Shown here: one piece after another, positions 44,114-52,493 of the stretch
How positions within the stretch are numbered: the stretch's first letter is position 1
Layout of the letters: every line of letters begins with the position of its first letter
Assembly (NCBI RefSeq): GCF_016908775.1
Contig: NZ_JAFBEP010000014.1
Span: 1-64,000 of the forward strand
Direction of reading: 5' to 3'
Length of the DNA: 64,000 nt
Source: Defluviitalea raffinosedens
GTDB taxonomy: Bacteria; Bacillota; Clostridia; Lachnospirales; Defluviitaleaceae
Position numbers and translations under genes: made by a program
Notes under the pieces: generated by a model
Databases searched by the model: none
What the model saw: only the letters and a program-made list of their open reading frames with translations
What the model was told of the DNA's origin: nothing

Positions 44114-45025
44114 GTGAATGCTAATACGAATGACAAAAGATCATACATTATGTTGATTTCATCTTTATTCATTGTAGGAACCATCGGCATTTTCAGAAGG
44201 TATATACCCTTATCTTCTGCTTTGCTTGCTTTTTTTCGGGGGTTGATAGGATCTGTTTCTCTTTTGGCTTTCATTAAGCTGCGAAGGACAGAGACTTGGG
44301 AAGGTATGGGAGTAAAAAAGTTTGCTGGACTGATTATAAACGGAGCGTTTTTAGGAATCAATTGGATTCTTCTTTTTGAAGCGTTTAACTACACAACCAT
44401 TGCAAAAGCGACCCTCTGTTATTACATGCAGCCTACTATTGTTTTAATGCTTTCTCCCTTGGTTTTTAAAGAAAAATTGACTGCAAAGAAGATAGTATGC
44501 GCGTTGGTAGCACTTGCTGGCATGATCTTTGTTTCAGGTGTTGTCAGTATGAACGTGGTACAGGAAGAAGATCTTAAGGGAATTTTATTTGGCCTTGGAG
44601 CTGCCTGCTTTTACGCAATGGTTGTTATTCTTAATAAGAAAATTACTGATGTGGACGCCTATCAGAAAACCATTATTCAATTAATTTCTGCGGCTGTTGT
44701 TCTGGTTCCGTACCTGGTCATCACAGGACAGTTTAAAGCTATTGTTTTCAATGGAAGACTTGTTTTGTTACTCCTGATTGTGGGAATCATTCATACCGGC
44801 GTTGTATATGCCCTTTACTTTGGAAGCATGAGTGGACTGAAGGCACAGACCATTTCAATTCTCAGTTATATTGATCCAGTAGTGGCGATGATTGTGTCAG
44901 CACTTATTCTCGGAGAAAGAATGACCCTATGGGAGATTATAGGGGCTGTACTGATTATAGGCTCAGCAATTGTAAGTGAACAAGAACCAAAAAAAATCAG
45001 ATTTTCAACTAAGTTTAGACAATAA
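44114..45025 (+). CDS. DMT-superfamily (EamA) transporter
   Basis: A 303-residue protein with about ten membrane helices in two EamA repeats (helices 1-5 and 6-10). The second ends with SILSYIDPVVAMIVSALILGERMTLWEIIGAVLIIGSAIVSE, the typical final EamA hairpin. It exports or imports a small metabolite; the substrate cannot be read. GTG 44114 is preferred because AGGAGG (44097-44102) is only 2 bases from the ATG at 44105. A terminator and then an IS element follow directly. Confidence 0.87.
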   Translation: MNANTNDKRSYIMLISSLFIVGTIGIFRRYIPLSSALLAFFRGLIGSVSLLAFIKLRRTETWEGMGVKKFAGLIINGAFLGINWILLFEAFNYTTIAKATLCYYMQPTIVLMLSPLVFKEKLTAKKIVCALVALAGMIFVSGVVSMNVVQEEDLKGILFGLGAACFYAMVVILNKKITDVDAYQKTIIQLISAAVVLVPYLVITGQFKAIVFNGRLVLLLLIVGIIHTGVVYALYFGSMSGLKAQTISILSYIDPVVAMIVSALILGERMTLWEIIGAVLIIGSAIVSEQEPKKIRFSTKFRQ

Positions 45026-45039
45026 GCAATATGCCCTTT

Positions 45040-45079
45040 AACGCCAACCATATTATTTAGTGGTTGGCGTTATTGTATT
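45040..45079 (+). terminator. Terminator after the DMT transporter
   Basis: AACGCCAACCA (45040-45050) pairs with TGGTTGGCGTT (45061-45071), followed by ATTGTATTT. The IS200 element is inserted just beyond it. Confidence 0.85.
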
Positions 45080-45142
45080 TAAGAATACTACCTGCTATGC
45101 AGGTAGTTCTGAAAAGCTTTTAGCGATAAGTATGACATAAAA

Positions 45143-45202
45143 GACCTCCTTTTGTTACAATAAAATTGGTTTCGCCGGCCAATTTAAAAACAAAAGGAGG
45201 TC
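45143..45202 (+). promoter_or_regulatory. Hairpin hiding the tnpA ribosome binding site
   Basis: GACCTCCTTTTGTT (45143-45156) is complementary to AACAAAAGGAGGTC (45189-45202), which contains the tnpA Shine-Dalgarno GGAGG (45196-45200). An inner AAATTGG/CCAATTT stem sits at 45163-45185. Read-through transcripts would fold and block translation, as known for IS200. Confidence 0.85.
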
Positions 45203-45208
45203 ATCCAC

Positions 45209-45664
45209 ATGGATGAAAATAGTTTATCACACACCAAATGGGATTGTAAATATCATATAGTATTTGCCCCAAAGTATAGACGACAAGAAATATATGGAAA
45301 GAAAAAGAAAGAGATAGGAAAGATATTACGTGAGCTTTGTGAGTGGAAAGGGGTGCAGATAATAGAAGCTAATGCATGCCCAGACCATATACATATGTTA
45401 GTAGAGATTCCACCCAAATTAAGTATATCAAGTTTTATGGGATTTCTAAAAGGGAAAAGTAGTTTAAGGATATTTGAAAAGTATGGGAATCTTAAGTATA
45501 AATATGGCAATAGACACTTTTGGTGCAGAGGGTATTATGTGAGTACGGTGGGAAGAAATAAAAAAGCAATAGAACAATATATAAAGAATCAATTACATGA
45601 AGATATGATGTCGGATCAAATAAGTTTAAAAGAATACATGGACCCTTTTAAGGGTGGCAAGTAA
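45209..45664 (+). CDS. tnpA: IS200/IS605-type Y1 transposase
   Basis: The 151-residue transposase is full length for IS200 TnpA. It has the HUH motif as H60-I-H62 in CPDHIHMLVEIPP and the catalytic Tyr Y124 in AIEQYIKNQ. It cuts and rejoins single-stranded DNA at the hairpin ends. All key residues are present, so it is probably active. GGAGG lies 8 bases before ATG 45209, inside the blocking hairpin. Confidence 0.95.
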   Translation: MDENSLSHTKWDCKYHIVFAPKYRRQEIYGKKKKEIGKILRELCEWKGVQIIEANACPDHIHMLVEIPPKLSISSFMGFLKGKSSLRIFEKYGNLKYKYGNRHFWCRGYYVSTVGRNKKAIEQYIKNQLHEDMMSDQISLKEYMDPFKGGK

Positions 45665-45677
45665 AGAACTTTATGCA

Positions 45678-45773
45678 ACTGGCGAAACCAAAGAGTGCCT
45701 TAAGGCACAGCAGGTACCATGCCCTTATAGGGCTAACGAAAAACCACCAGCTAAGCTGGTGGATATTTATTGC
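45678..45773 (+). repeat. IS200 right end, identical to 1-96
   Basis: A 96-bp exact repeat of the window start, with the same three hairpins (palindrome GTGCCTTAAGGCAC, GCCCT/AGGGC stem and CCACCAGCT/AGCTGGTGG at 45744-45762). It starts 13 bp after the tnpA stop. Confidence 0.92.
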
Positions 45774-45942
45774 TAATTGATATAATATAAGTAAGCGCCA
45801 AAATGAGTATATGGAAGCATAAAAAAGGAGTATTTTGAAGTAACATCTGGTAAGAAAGCAGATAGGATTGAATGGATAGGCGAGATCATGCCATGAATAT
45901 CCATCAAAAGTTGAGAAGCCGTTATTTTTTAATATAAGGTTG

Positions 45943-45973
45943 TTGACTCTCCCTTAAGGGGATATTTTATAAT
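45943..45973 (+). promoter_or_regulatory. MerR-type promoter with 19-bp spacer
   Basis: TTGACT (45943-45948) and TATAAT (45968-45973) are separated by 19 bp, and the spacer holds the palindrome CCCTTAAGGG (45951-45960). An overlong spacer with a dyad between -35 and -10 is the hallmark of promoters activated by MerR proteins through DNA untwisting. It lies just upstream of the MerR gene. Confidence 0.8.
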
Positions 45974-46002
45974 TTACTGTTAAGAGGGAAGGAGAATAAG
46001 CA

Positions 46003-46794
46003 GTGCTTAAGATCGGCGAGTTTTCAAAGCTGGCACATCTTACGGTTAAGGCATTAAGATTTTATGAGAAAGAGGAGTTATTGATCCCTGCATTTGTGGA
46101 TGAGAGTACAGGATTTAGATACTATGAAACGGATCAATTGGAAATTGCAGCAAAGATTAAATCCTATAGGCAGCTTGAGTTATCCATAGATGAGATCAAG
46201 GTCATACTAAAAGGCGCAGAACCAAAGATTATACTTGAAGAAAAGGTAAAAAACTTAAAGGCACAAAAGGAAGCACTGGATATTCGACTCTCTATAATCA
46301 ATCATATTTTGGAAGAGGGAGTGATGAAATATCAGGTAACAGTGAAAGAAATACCTTCAGTTATTGTTTATTATTCAGAAGTCAGGTTACCCAAATATTC
46401 GGATATGATGCAGCACATTCCTATTATCAGAGAGGAATGGATGAAATTAAATCCTGGTATCAAATGTATTGAGCCACTATATGAATTTTGTGAATATCTT
46501 GATGAGGAACACAGAGATGAGGATGTGACAATCAGATACAATAGGGCTGTGGACAGATTTGGTGTTGAAAGTGAGAATATCAGATTCAGAGAGATTCCTT
46601 CAGCCAAGGTATTGAGTATTTTACATAAGGGAGTCTATGACCAAATTGGTGAGGCATATGCATATATTATGAAATATGCAGAAGTTAATGGGTACAAGGT
46701 AATTGGACTTTCAAGAGAATGCTATATAGATGGAATATGGAATAAGGGCAGTATAGATGAGTGGCTGACAGAAATTCAGCTGCCGATTGAATAA
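46003..46794 (+). CDS. MerR family regulator with GyrI-like domain
   Basis: A 263-residue BmrR/TipA-style protein: MerR winged helix (1-75: IGEFSKLAHLTVKALRFYEKEELLIPAFVDESTGFRYY), a dimerising coiled coil (about 78-105) and a GyrI-like ligand domain (about 110-262). Such regulators bind hydrophobic or cationic drugs and activate their own promoter. GTG 46003 is the start, with GGAAGGAG upstream. The operator sits in the promoter 30 bp upstream, and the likely target gene is the GyrI-like protein 13 bp downstream. Confidence 0.9.
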   Translation: MLKIGEFSKLAHLTVKALRFYEKEELLIPAFVDESTGFRYYETDQLEIAAKIKSYRQLELSIDEIKVILKGAEPKIILEEKVKNLKAQKEALDIRLSIINHILEEGVMKYQVTVKEIPSVIVYYSEVRLPKYSDMMQHIPIIREEWMKLNPGIKCIEPLYEFCEYLDEEHRDEDVTIRYNRAVDRFGVESENIRFREIPSAKVLSILHKGVYDQIGEAYAYIMKYAEVNGYKVIGLSRECYIDGIWNKGSIDEWLTEIQLPIE

Positions 46795-46807
46795 GGAGTG
46801 AAAGGGA

Positions 46808-47443
46808 ATGGCTTTTGATTTTAAGAAAGAATATAAGGAATTCTATACAGCGACGAATGAACCGAAGATCGTAGCTGTTCCAAAGGTGAATTATATAGCT
46901 GTAAGAGGTAAAGGTAATCCAAATGAGGAAGGCGGAGCTTATCAGCAGGCAATAAGTATATTGTATGCGGTTGCATATACATTAAAGATGAGCTACAAAA
47001 CAGATTATAAAATAGAAGGATTTTTCGAGTATGTGGTTCCCCCGTCGGAGGGATTTTGGTGGCAGGATAATGTAGCAGGAGTTGATTATTCTAATAAGGA
47101 TAGTTTCAATTGGATTTCGGTTATTAGGCTTCCTGATTTTGTAACCAAGGAAGATTTTGCCTGGGCAGTAGAGACTGCATCCAAAAAGAAAAAAATTGAT
47201 TGTTCTTTGGCAGAGTTCTATACATTGGAAGAAGGCTTATGTGCCCAAATTATGCACATAGGACCTTTTGATAACGAGCCGGCGACGGTAGCTTTGATGG
47301 ATGCGTATCTGGAGGAAAATGGATACGAAACAGATTTGAATGAAGAGAGACTACATCATGAAATTTATTTGTCTGATGCAAGAAAGATTGCTCCGGAAAA
47401 ATGGAAAACGATCATCAGACATCCAATCAAAAAGAAAAAGTAG
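46808..47443 (+). CDS. Stand-alone GyrI-like domain protein
   Basis: The 211-residue product matches the GyrI-like small-molecule-binding family: DFKKEYKEFYTATNEPKIVAVPKVNYIAVRGKGNP at the start, GFFEYVVPPSEGFWW in the middle and DLNEERLHHEIYLSDARKIAPEKWKTIIRHP at the end. Family members bind or degrade hydrophobic toxic compounds. It is 13 bp downstream of the MerR/GyrI regulator and is probably coexpressed, forming a drug-response pair. Confidence 0.85.
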   Translation: MAFDFKKEYKEFYTATNEPKIVAVPKVNYIAVRGKGNPNEEGGAYQQAISILYAVAYTLKMSYKTDYKIEGFFEYVVPPSEGFWWQDNVAGVDYSNKDSFNWISVIRLPDFVTKEDFAWAVETASKKKKIDCSLAEFYTLEEGLCAQIMHIGPFDNEPATVALMDAYLEENGYETDLNEERLHHEIYLSDARKIAPEKWKTIIRHPIKKKK

Positions 47444-47450
47444 AATACAG

Positions 47451-47493
47451 GCTCCTGCCATTGGATGGATTTCTAATGACAAGGAGCTTTTTT
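47451..47493 (+). terminator. Terminator after the GyrI gene
   Basis: GCTCCT (47451-47456) pairs with AGGAGC (47482-47487), with an inner GCCATT/AATGAC stem, then TTTTTT. Confidence 0.8.
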
Positions 47494-47739
47494 AGGATTA
47501 TAATTTAAGTTAAAGTTTCTAACAGAGAATGGGATTATGGATAGAACAGAAAAGATGGTCAGGCAATTTTAACTTTGGATCTTTTATGATGAAGAATGCC
47601 ATCATCGACGATCATTGAGAATGGTCCAGGAAGAAAAAGAGAAGAAATATTGCTGCAAATGATGAAGCTATGCATCGCAGCGGTAAAAAATTAGCTATAA
47701 TAAAAATAAACAAGTATGAATTTAAGGAGATAAGATATT

Positions 47740-48390
47740 ATGCTTGAAAAAATGGGAGAGTTTTTTGACAGACGACTGGATGAATACGAAGATCATCAAT
47801 TAAATTGTATTGAATCAGCCCATGAATTTTATAAATATACAGCTAAGTGTCTCCCTATGGAATGTGGATGCCGTATTATTGATCTTGGCTGTGGAACTGG
47901 ACTGGAATTAGAGGAATATTTTCGTTTAAATCCATCGGCTAAGGTTACTGGAATCGATTTGGCTCCCGGTATGCTTAACAGACTGCGAGAAAAGTTCCGG
48001 GATAAAGACGTGAATTTGATTCTTGGCTCATATTTTGAAGTTCCATTTGGAATTGAGCGGTTCGATGCGGCTGTATCTGTGGAATCACTGCATCATTTCA
48101 CAGCGGATGAAAAAAGACCGCTTTATGAAAAATTGCGAAAATCCCTAAAACCCGGTGGATTCTTTATACTCACGGATTATATGATATTGTCTGATGAAGA
48201 AGAAGCATTCTATAGAAAAGAACTGCTTCGCTTAAAAGCTGAAGAAGGTATTGCTGATAATGAATTTTATCATTATGATACGCCGCTCACTGTAGATCAT
48301 GAAAAAGAATGCCTTTTGTCAGCAGGTTTTTCATCAGTTGAAATCTTGAACCACTGGGCTGAAACCTATACGATTAAAGCAATTCGATAA
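47740..48390 (+). CDS. Class I SAM-dependent methyltransferase
   Basis: The 216-residue enzyme has motif I IIDLGCGTGLELEEYFRLNPSAKVTGIDLAPGML (about 46-79), then SVESLHHF and LKPGGFFILTDYM. This is the Methyltransf_25-type small-molecule methyltransferase layout. The N terminus (MGEFFDRRLDEYEDHQLNCIE) resembles family members in Firmicutes. The acceptor is unknown. A weak AAGGAG site precedes ATG 47740. Confidence 0.85.
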   Translation: MLEKMGEFFDRRLDEYEDHQLNCIESAHEFYKYTAKCLPMECGCRIIDLGCGTGLELEEYFRLNPSAKVTGIDLAPGMLNRLREKFRDKDVNLILGSYFEVPFGIERFDAAVSVESLHHFTADEKRPLYEKLRKSLKPGGFFILTDYMILSDEEEAFYRKELLRLKAEEGIADNEFYHYDTPLTVDHEKECLLSAGFSSVEILNHWAETYTIKAIR

Positions 48391-48437
48391 TGATACTATT
48401 GTTTTTTGCTTATGCACTTTCTACACAGTTTGAACAG

Positions 48438-48457
48438 GGGCAGGAGTATTCCTGCCC
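48438..48457 (+). terminator. Hairpin after the methyltransferase gene
   Basis: GGGCAGGA (48438-48445) pairs with TCCTGCCC (48450-48457), followed by TAATGTTTGTTTTG. The T run is interrupted. Confidence 0.55.
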
Positions 48458-48652
48458 TAATGTTTGTTTTGAAGGATGTTCAGGATGTTTTAGTGTAAAG
48501 AATGACAAGAAAGTCACATTCAGCCTTAAAATGTCATTTAAATCGATAGAACCAGAACAATGGATGATTTATAATAGAATCATTCTCTCTGTAGTTTTGG
48601 GCTTTTTACAAATAGTTAGTCTCAGGATGTAATAGTAAAGGGATAGATAATC

Positions 48653-49924
48653 ATGAAACAGCCTGTTTTTGCAATGAAAGTATGCAGTAAAATCAGATGG
48701 TTGATGGCGGGTTTTTTTGTATTTGTGCTTTTACTTGCAGGATGTGGTACTATTTCTTCGACCAACGCTTACCTGGCAGAGGACAGAGACAGTCGCTGGG
48801 TGAATGATATTACCTATCTTGAAAAGACGTTGCCACGGGTTCACAAGAATTTATATTTTAAGATTACTGAAGAGGAATTTACCCGTCAGCTGGAAGAATT
48901 AAAAAATAAAGTACACGACTATACAGACGAAGAGATTGAAATTGCATTAAGTGTTATTCTGGCTGGCATCGGTGATACGCATACAGGATTGAACATGGGT
49001 GTGGAATCTATGTATCCCCTTGAGCTTCATTGGTTTGCAGAGGGTATCTATATTACTGGCACAAGCAAAGAACATCAGGAACTGTTGAATACCAGAATCA
49101 TCAAAGTGAATGGTATTAAAATGGAGGAAGCGGCCAATAAGCTTAGACCTTTGCTTCAAGGGGCAAATGAAAGCTGGTTTAAAAACCAAGTTATTTATTA
49201 TCTTACGATTCCAGGTGTCCTGAAATATTTCGGTTTAAGTGAGTCGGACGAAATTGGACTGGAGATTGAGCTGACAGATGGTCAAAAAAAGCAGGTTCAA
49301 CTGAAACCGATAAATTATGAGGAGTATGTGCCGATCGAACAATCAGATAAGGTTATTCCACTATACCGGAGCCATCCGGATGAGAATTACTGGTACGAGT
49401 ATTTAAAGGATGAAAAAATGATTTATCTGAACTATACTCGTTGCCGAGAAATGGAAAATAAGCCTTTTAAAACTTTTGCTAAGGAGTTTTGGGATTTTGC
49501 CAAAAGTCATGAAGCCGACAAGCTGATTATTGACATTAGGGAAAATGGTGGTGGAAGCTCGACCATTCTCGATTCTTTTATCAAAGAACTTAAAAAGAGC
49601 AAATTTAACGAGAATGGCAAACTTTTTGTGATTATAGGAAAAGATACCTTTTCATCAGCAATTTTAAATATCATTAGTTTGAAGAAAGATACTATGGCTT
49701 GGTTTGTTGGAGAAGCTACAGGCGGTGAACCGAATCATTACGGCGAGGTAAAGAAGTTTGAGCTTCCGAACAGCAAAATTCCAATTCGTTACTCTACGAA
49801 GTATTTCCATTGGTTAGACCAGGATGTCAATACAATTGAACCAGATGTGGTGATTGAAGAAACTTTTGCTTCTTATCGGGAAGGGACTGACCCGGTACTG
49901 GAGTGGATCAAGAAACAGAATTAA
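48653..49924 (+). CDS. S41 family peptidase-like lipoprotein
   Basis: A 423-residue protein with a membrane-export signal and lipobox LLLAGC (about residues 26-31). The second half has the S41 (C-terminal processing peptidase) core: DKLIIDIRENGGGSSTI, the nucleophile region VIIGKDTFSSAILN and VGEATGGEPNHYGE. No clear PDZ domain is seen between signal and core. It would act outside the membrane on proteins or peptides. S41 lipoproteins of this form are common in clostridia. Confidence 0.85.
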   Translation: MKQPVFAMKVCSKIRWLMAGFFVFVLLLAGCGTISSTNAYLAEDRDSRWVNDITYLEKTLPRVHKNLYFKITEEEFTRQLEELKNKVHDYTDEEIEIALSVILAGIGDTHTGLNMGVESMYPLELHWFAEGIYITGTSKEHQELLNTRIIKVNGIKMEEAANKLRPLLQGANESWFKNQVIYYLTIPGVLKYFGLSESDEIGLEIELTDGQKKQVQLKPINYEEYVPIEQSDKVIPLYRSHPDENYWYEYLKDEKMIYLNYTRCREMENKPFKTFAKEFWDFAKSHEADKLIIDIRENGGGSSTILDSFIKELKKSKFNENGKLFVIIGKDTFSSAILNIISLKKDTMAWFVGEATGGEPNHYGEVKKFELPNSKIPIRYSTKYFHWLDQDVNTIEPDVVIEETFASYREGTDPVLEWIKKQN

Positions 49925-49944
49925 ATGTTTAATTTGAAAAGATA

Positions 49945-49995
49945 GATTCCCAGACTTTTGGCAAGAATTGCTGAGTGCTGGGAATTTTATTTTTT
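49945..49995 (+). terminator. Repeat-family terminator, copy C
   Basis: ATTCCCAG (49946-49953) pairs with CTGGGAAT (49978-49985), then TTATTTTTTAT. The left half (CCCAGACTTTTGGCAAG) resembles the copies at 26351 and 28719. Confidence 0.8.
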
Positions 49996-50001
49996 ATAAA
50001 A

Positions 50002-50037
50002 AGAACATTTGTTCTGAAAAAAGAAATATGATATAAT
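50002..50037 (+). promoter_or_regulatory. LexA-type SOS box overlapping a promoter
   Basis: AGAACATTTGTTCT (50002-50015) is a palindrome with the GAAC-N4-GTTC core of the Gram-positive LexA box. TTGTTC at its right half can serve as -35, with TATAAT at 50032-50037 after 16 bp. The site would block the promoter when LexA is bound. Confidence 0.65.
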
Positions 50038-50122
50038 GTTGTAATAAATTTGAAGAATTAGTCTTTTCGAATTTATAGGGAAATTATTAAAAATATAAGA
50101 AAATAAAGGAGGTTTAAAATTT

Positions 50123-51187
50123 ATGGGCAAAGAATGGTCAGAAAAGCAGAAGAAGGTCCAGATTCTCCTTGGGAAAGAAGCCATATATAAGGAAGCAATA
50201 AAACAGCTTCTTGAACTTCGGGAAGAAATGTTTGAGCAGATTTCACAGATTGTGAACGGGTATCCTGCCAGGGCATTTTATCAGATGCCTTTTGCAAATG
50301 TGAAGGGTTATCACAGTAAGACGCTTGCCTATTCTATCTGGCATATCTTTCGGATTGAAGATATTGTGGCCCATATATTGATTGCAGGAGACGACCAGAT
50401 ATTTGTAAAGGGGGAGTATCAGAAGAAAATTGGTTCGCTGATCATTACAACCGGTAATGAGTTGCAGGGACAGGAGATTGCAGATTTTTCACAGAAACTT
50501 GATATCGGGGCCCTATATGAATATGCTAAAGAAGTTATGCTATCTACCAACTCAATCCTTTCACAACTGGAATATTCACAGATGAAGAAAAAATATTCGG
50601 ATGAGGATAAGAAAAGGCTTGTAGAATCTGGTTGTGTCAGTTCTGCTGAGAATGCTGTCTGGCTTATCGATTACTGGTGTGATAAAGACATTAACGGCTT
50701 GATTAAAATGCCCTTTAGCAGACACTGGATCATGCATATTGAGGCGATGCAGCGGATTAAGAATAAGTTATGCAAAATGGCCCGTAAAGGTGTGGACCCT
50801 GCAGCATATTGTGACCATTCTTGCAATCACTGCTTCTTAGGTGAGTGGTGTGGCTCCTGCAGGACGGAGTATAATGTCTGCTCTTTTGCGACAATATTCG
50901 AAGATAAAAGATGTCCTAATGCAGTTTGCTGTATAGAGAAGAGTATAGATGGATGCTATGAATGTTCAGAACTGGAAAACTGTACAAAGGGTTTCTACGC
51001 ACCGGAGAATAATGGAGCAATTGAAGCGAAGGTGCAGGCCATGTTTATACGAAAATATGGGAAGGAAGCTTTTATTGAGGTGGAAGACAAGCTCCATGAG
51101 AGATTTGATTTTTACAAGATGCAGGAGATTTTGGGACAAGGTATACATGAAGGATTGAAAATATTAGAGAATGAATTGAGCAAGTAA
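50123..51187 (+). CDS. DinB-like protein with C-terminal Cys-rich (DUF3795-type) domain
   Basis: The 354-residue protein has a DinB/YfiT-like four-helix domain (about 15-225: the GYHSKTLAYSIWHIFRIEDIVAHILIAG helix with its metal-type His residues, later FSRHWIMHIEAMQRIKNKL). It then has a Cys-rich segment (about 230-290: CDHSCNHCFLGEWCGSC, CSFA, CPNAVCC, CYECSELENCTKGFY) like DUF3795. DinB proteins are DNA-damage-inducible, possibly metal-dependent thiol transferases. AAAGGAGG precedes ATG 50123 and a LexA-like box lies in its promoter. Domain boundaries are estimated. Confidence 0.72.
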   Translation: MGKEWSEKQKKVQILLGKEAIYKEAIKQLLELREEMFEQISQIVNGYPARAFYQMPFANVKGYHSKTLAYSIWHIFRIEDIVAHILIAGDDQIFVKGEYQKKIGSLIITTGNELQGQEIADFSQKLDIGALYEYAKEVMLSTNSILSQLEYSQMKKKYSDEDKKRLVESGCVSSAENAVWLIDYWCDKDINGLIKMPFSRHWIMHIEAMQRIKNKLCKMARKGVDPAAYCDHSCNHCFLGEWCGSCRTEYNVCSFATIFEDKRCPNAVCCIEKSIDGCYECSELENCTKGFYAPENNGAIEAKVQAMFIRKYGKEAFIEVEDKLHERFDFYKMQEILGQGIHEGLKILENELSK

Positions 51188-51257
51188 TCGATTATTGCTG
51201 TCCAAGGAGATAATAGGATTAAATATCTCAATACTAAATTTTTAAAGAGGTGAACAA

Positions 51258-52304
51258 ATGAGAAAAACGCTTCAGTATGCGGCAGGTTATTTAAAAGATA
51301 TTTTGGTTTCTGAAACATATGAGGCATATGAGATCAACCCCATATATGCAAACGATTTATCTGAAGAGAATATACGAAAAGGTGTTTTGGCGGTCAGAGC
51401 TTTTTTGGTTCGTATCTACGATGCTTTATACGCCAAAGGCGAGATCTATGATCATGGCAAAAAAGATGCCCATGAATATGCAAACAGAACTTCCCTTTTG
51501 GTGCATTATCCATTTCTGAATACTGTAAAAATCATATTAATGAATATAGGGTACAGTGGTATACTGGCAGAAGACGCACAATCTATCATCTGCGAAAATA
51601 CCATATTTAACGAGAAAGTTTCTGGTGCTAAAAACCTTGAATGCTTGCGATTTTTGGCGGATTGTGGTTTATGCGTTGAAGGCATGGACATAAATAACAA
51701 AAAGCAAAAATTGACAGATATCCAAACTATAAAGATAAGTTATCCGGATGATCCTATGATGTTGACAGGTTTGAAGGTGATGGCAACAGCAGAAAGAGAA
51801 CATGGCACGCTCGTCAACCAGGATATTTTTCTGCGTTGTGATTACAGGGTATTGAAAAAAGAAACAACAGATGTATTTTTCGTAATGCAGGATATGATCA
51901 GGCCTTTATCTTCAGAAATACAGGATTTCATTCAGGAACTGCACTATCGCTATTTAAATAAGGGGCTTAACTGTATTGTAGAAATAAAAGGTTTTCATAT
52001 TTACATAATGTATTGTTATAAACGAAAAGTGGTATGGGGACTCAATGCTTCTCTTAATACTGGTTATCATATTAATGTGAAACCGACAAAGACAGAGGAA
52101 TATACTGATTCAATTAAAACATTTTCTCCAATTTTACAGGATTTGATTGCCAAAGGATATGGCTGTGGCAGAAAAAGAGAAATCGGTCGTTGTGATGGCG
52201 GCTGCCATGGTCTTCGCATCTCCTTGGATGATTCGGTTTTAGATCTAAAAGAGGATATTAAAACATGGTTTGATCAGGAAATATTATGCTTGCAAAAGCG
52301 ATAA
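51258..52304 (+). CDS. Hypothetical protein, 348 residues
   Basis: I cannot name the family. The protein is soluble. The N-terminal part (about 1-190) is helical, with a hydrophobic segment TVKIILMNIGYSGIL, and the C-terminal part has alternating strands ending in a Cys/Gly-rich turn (GYGCGRKREIGRCDGGCHG) and a short helical tail. The cysteines may bind metal. It lies 70 bp after the DinB-like gene, without an obvious terminator, so it may share SOS-type expression. AGAGGTG precedes ATG 51258. Confidence 0.7.
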   Translation: MRKTLQYAAGYLKDILVSETYEAYEINPIYANDLSEENIRKGVLAVRAFLVRIYDALYAKGEIYDHGKKDAHEYANRTSLLVHYPFLNTVKIILMNIGYSGILAEDAQSIICENTIFNEKVSGAKNLECLRFLADCGLCVEGMDINNKKQKLTDIQTIKISYPDDPMMLTGLKVMATAEREHGTLVNQDIFLRCDYRVLKKETTDVFFVMQDMIRPLSSEIQDFIQELHYRYLNKGLNCIVEIKGFHIYIMYCYKRKVVWGLNASLNTGYHINVKPTKTEEYTDSIKTFSPILQDLIAKGYGCGRKREIGRCDGGCHGLRISLDDSVLDLKEDIKTWFDQEILCLQKR

Positions 52305-52493
52305 CATTACCTTATAGAAATTTTCCTCTGTTTTTATGTTTTTTTAACGGATTTAGTTAAATTTTGGAAGTTAATATTGTTTTTCTTTTCCTTTTTGATT
52401 ATAATAAGGAACATTAAATTAAAAAGAATGAGTGGTGGATTGAATGATTACGAGCATTATTATCAGGACTAGAAGATACGGAGGGATTTAATT

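Larger units (their letters stand above)
45080..45773 (+). mobile_element. IS200/IS605-family element, tnpA only
   Basis: The element contains a left subterminal hairpin (ACTACCTGC/GCAGGTAGT, 45087-45107), a structured leader, a full tnpA (45209-45664) and a right end (45678-45773) identical to bases 1-96. No tnpB is present. The right boundary at 45773 is set by loss of identity with the other copy. The left boundary is approximate. The family inserts as single strands without target duplication, consistent with no visible direct repeats. Confidence 0.88.

Noticed and set aside
45678-45773. Possible omega-RNA scaffold for a TnpB nuclease
   Set aside because: No tnpB or fragment of it lies in the window, and the element matches the tnpA-only IS200 layout.
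48390-48632. 80-codon frame after the methyltransferase with a CPNVCFEGCSGC stretch
   Set aside because: The Cys-rich part is the translation of a terminator-like hairpin (48438-48457), and no SD precedes the ATG.
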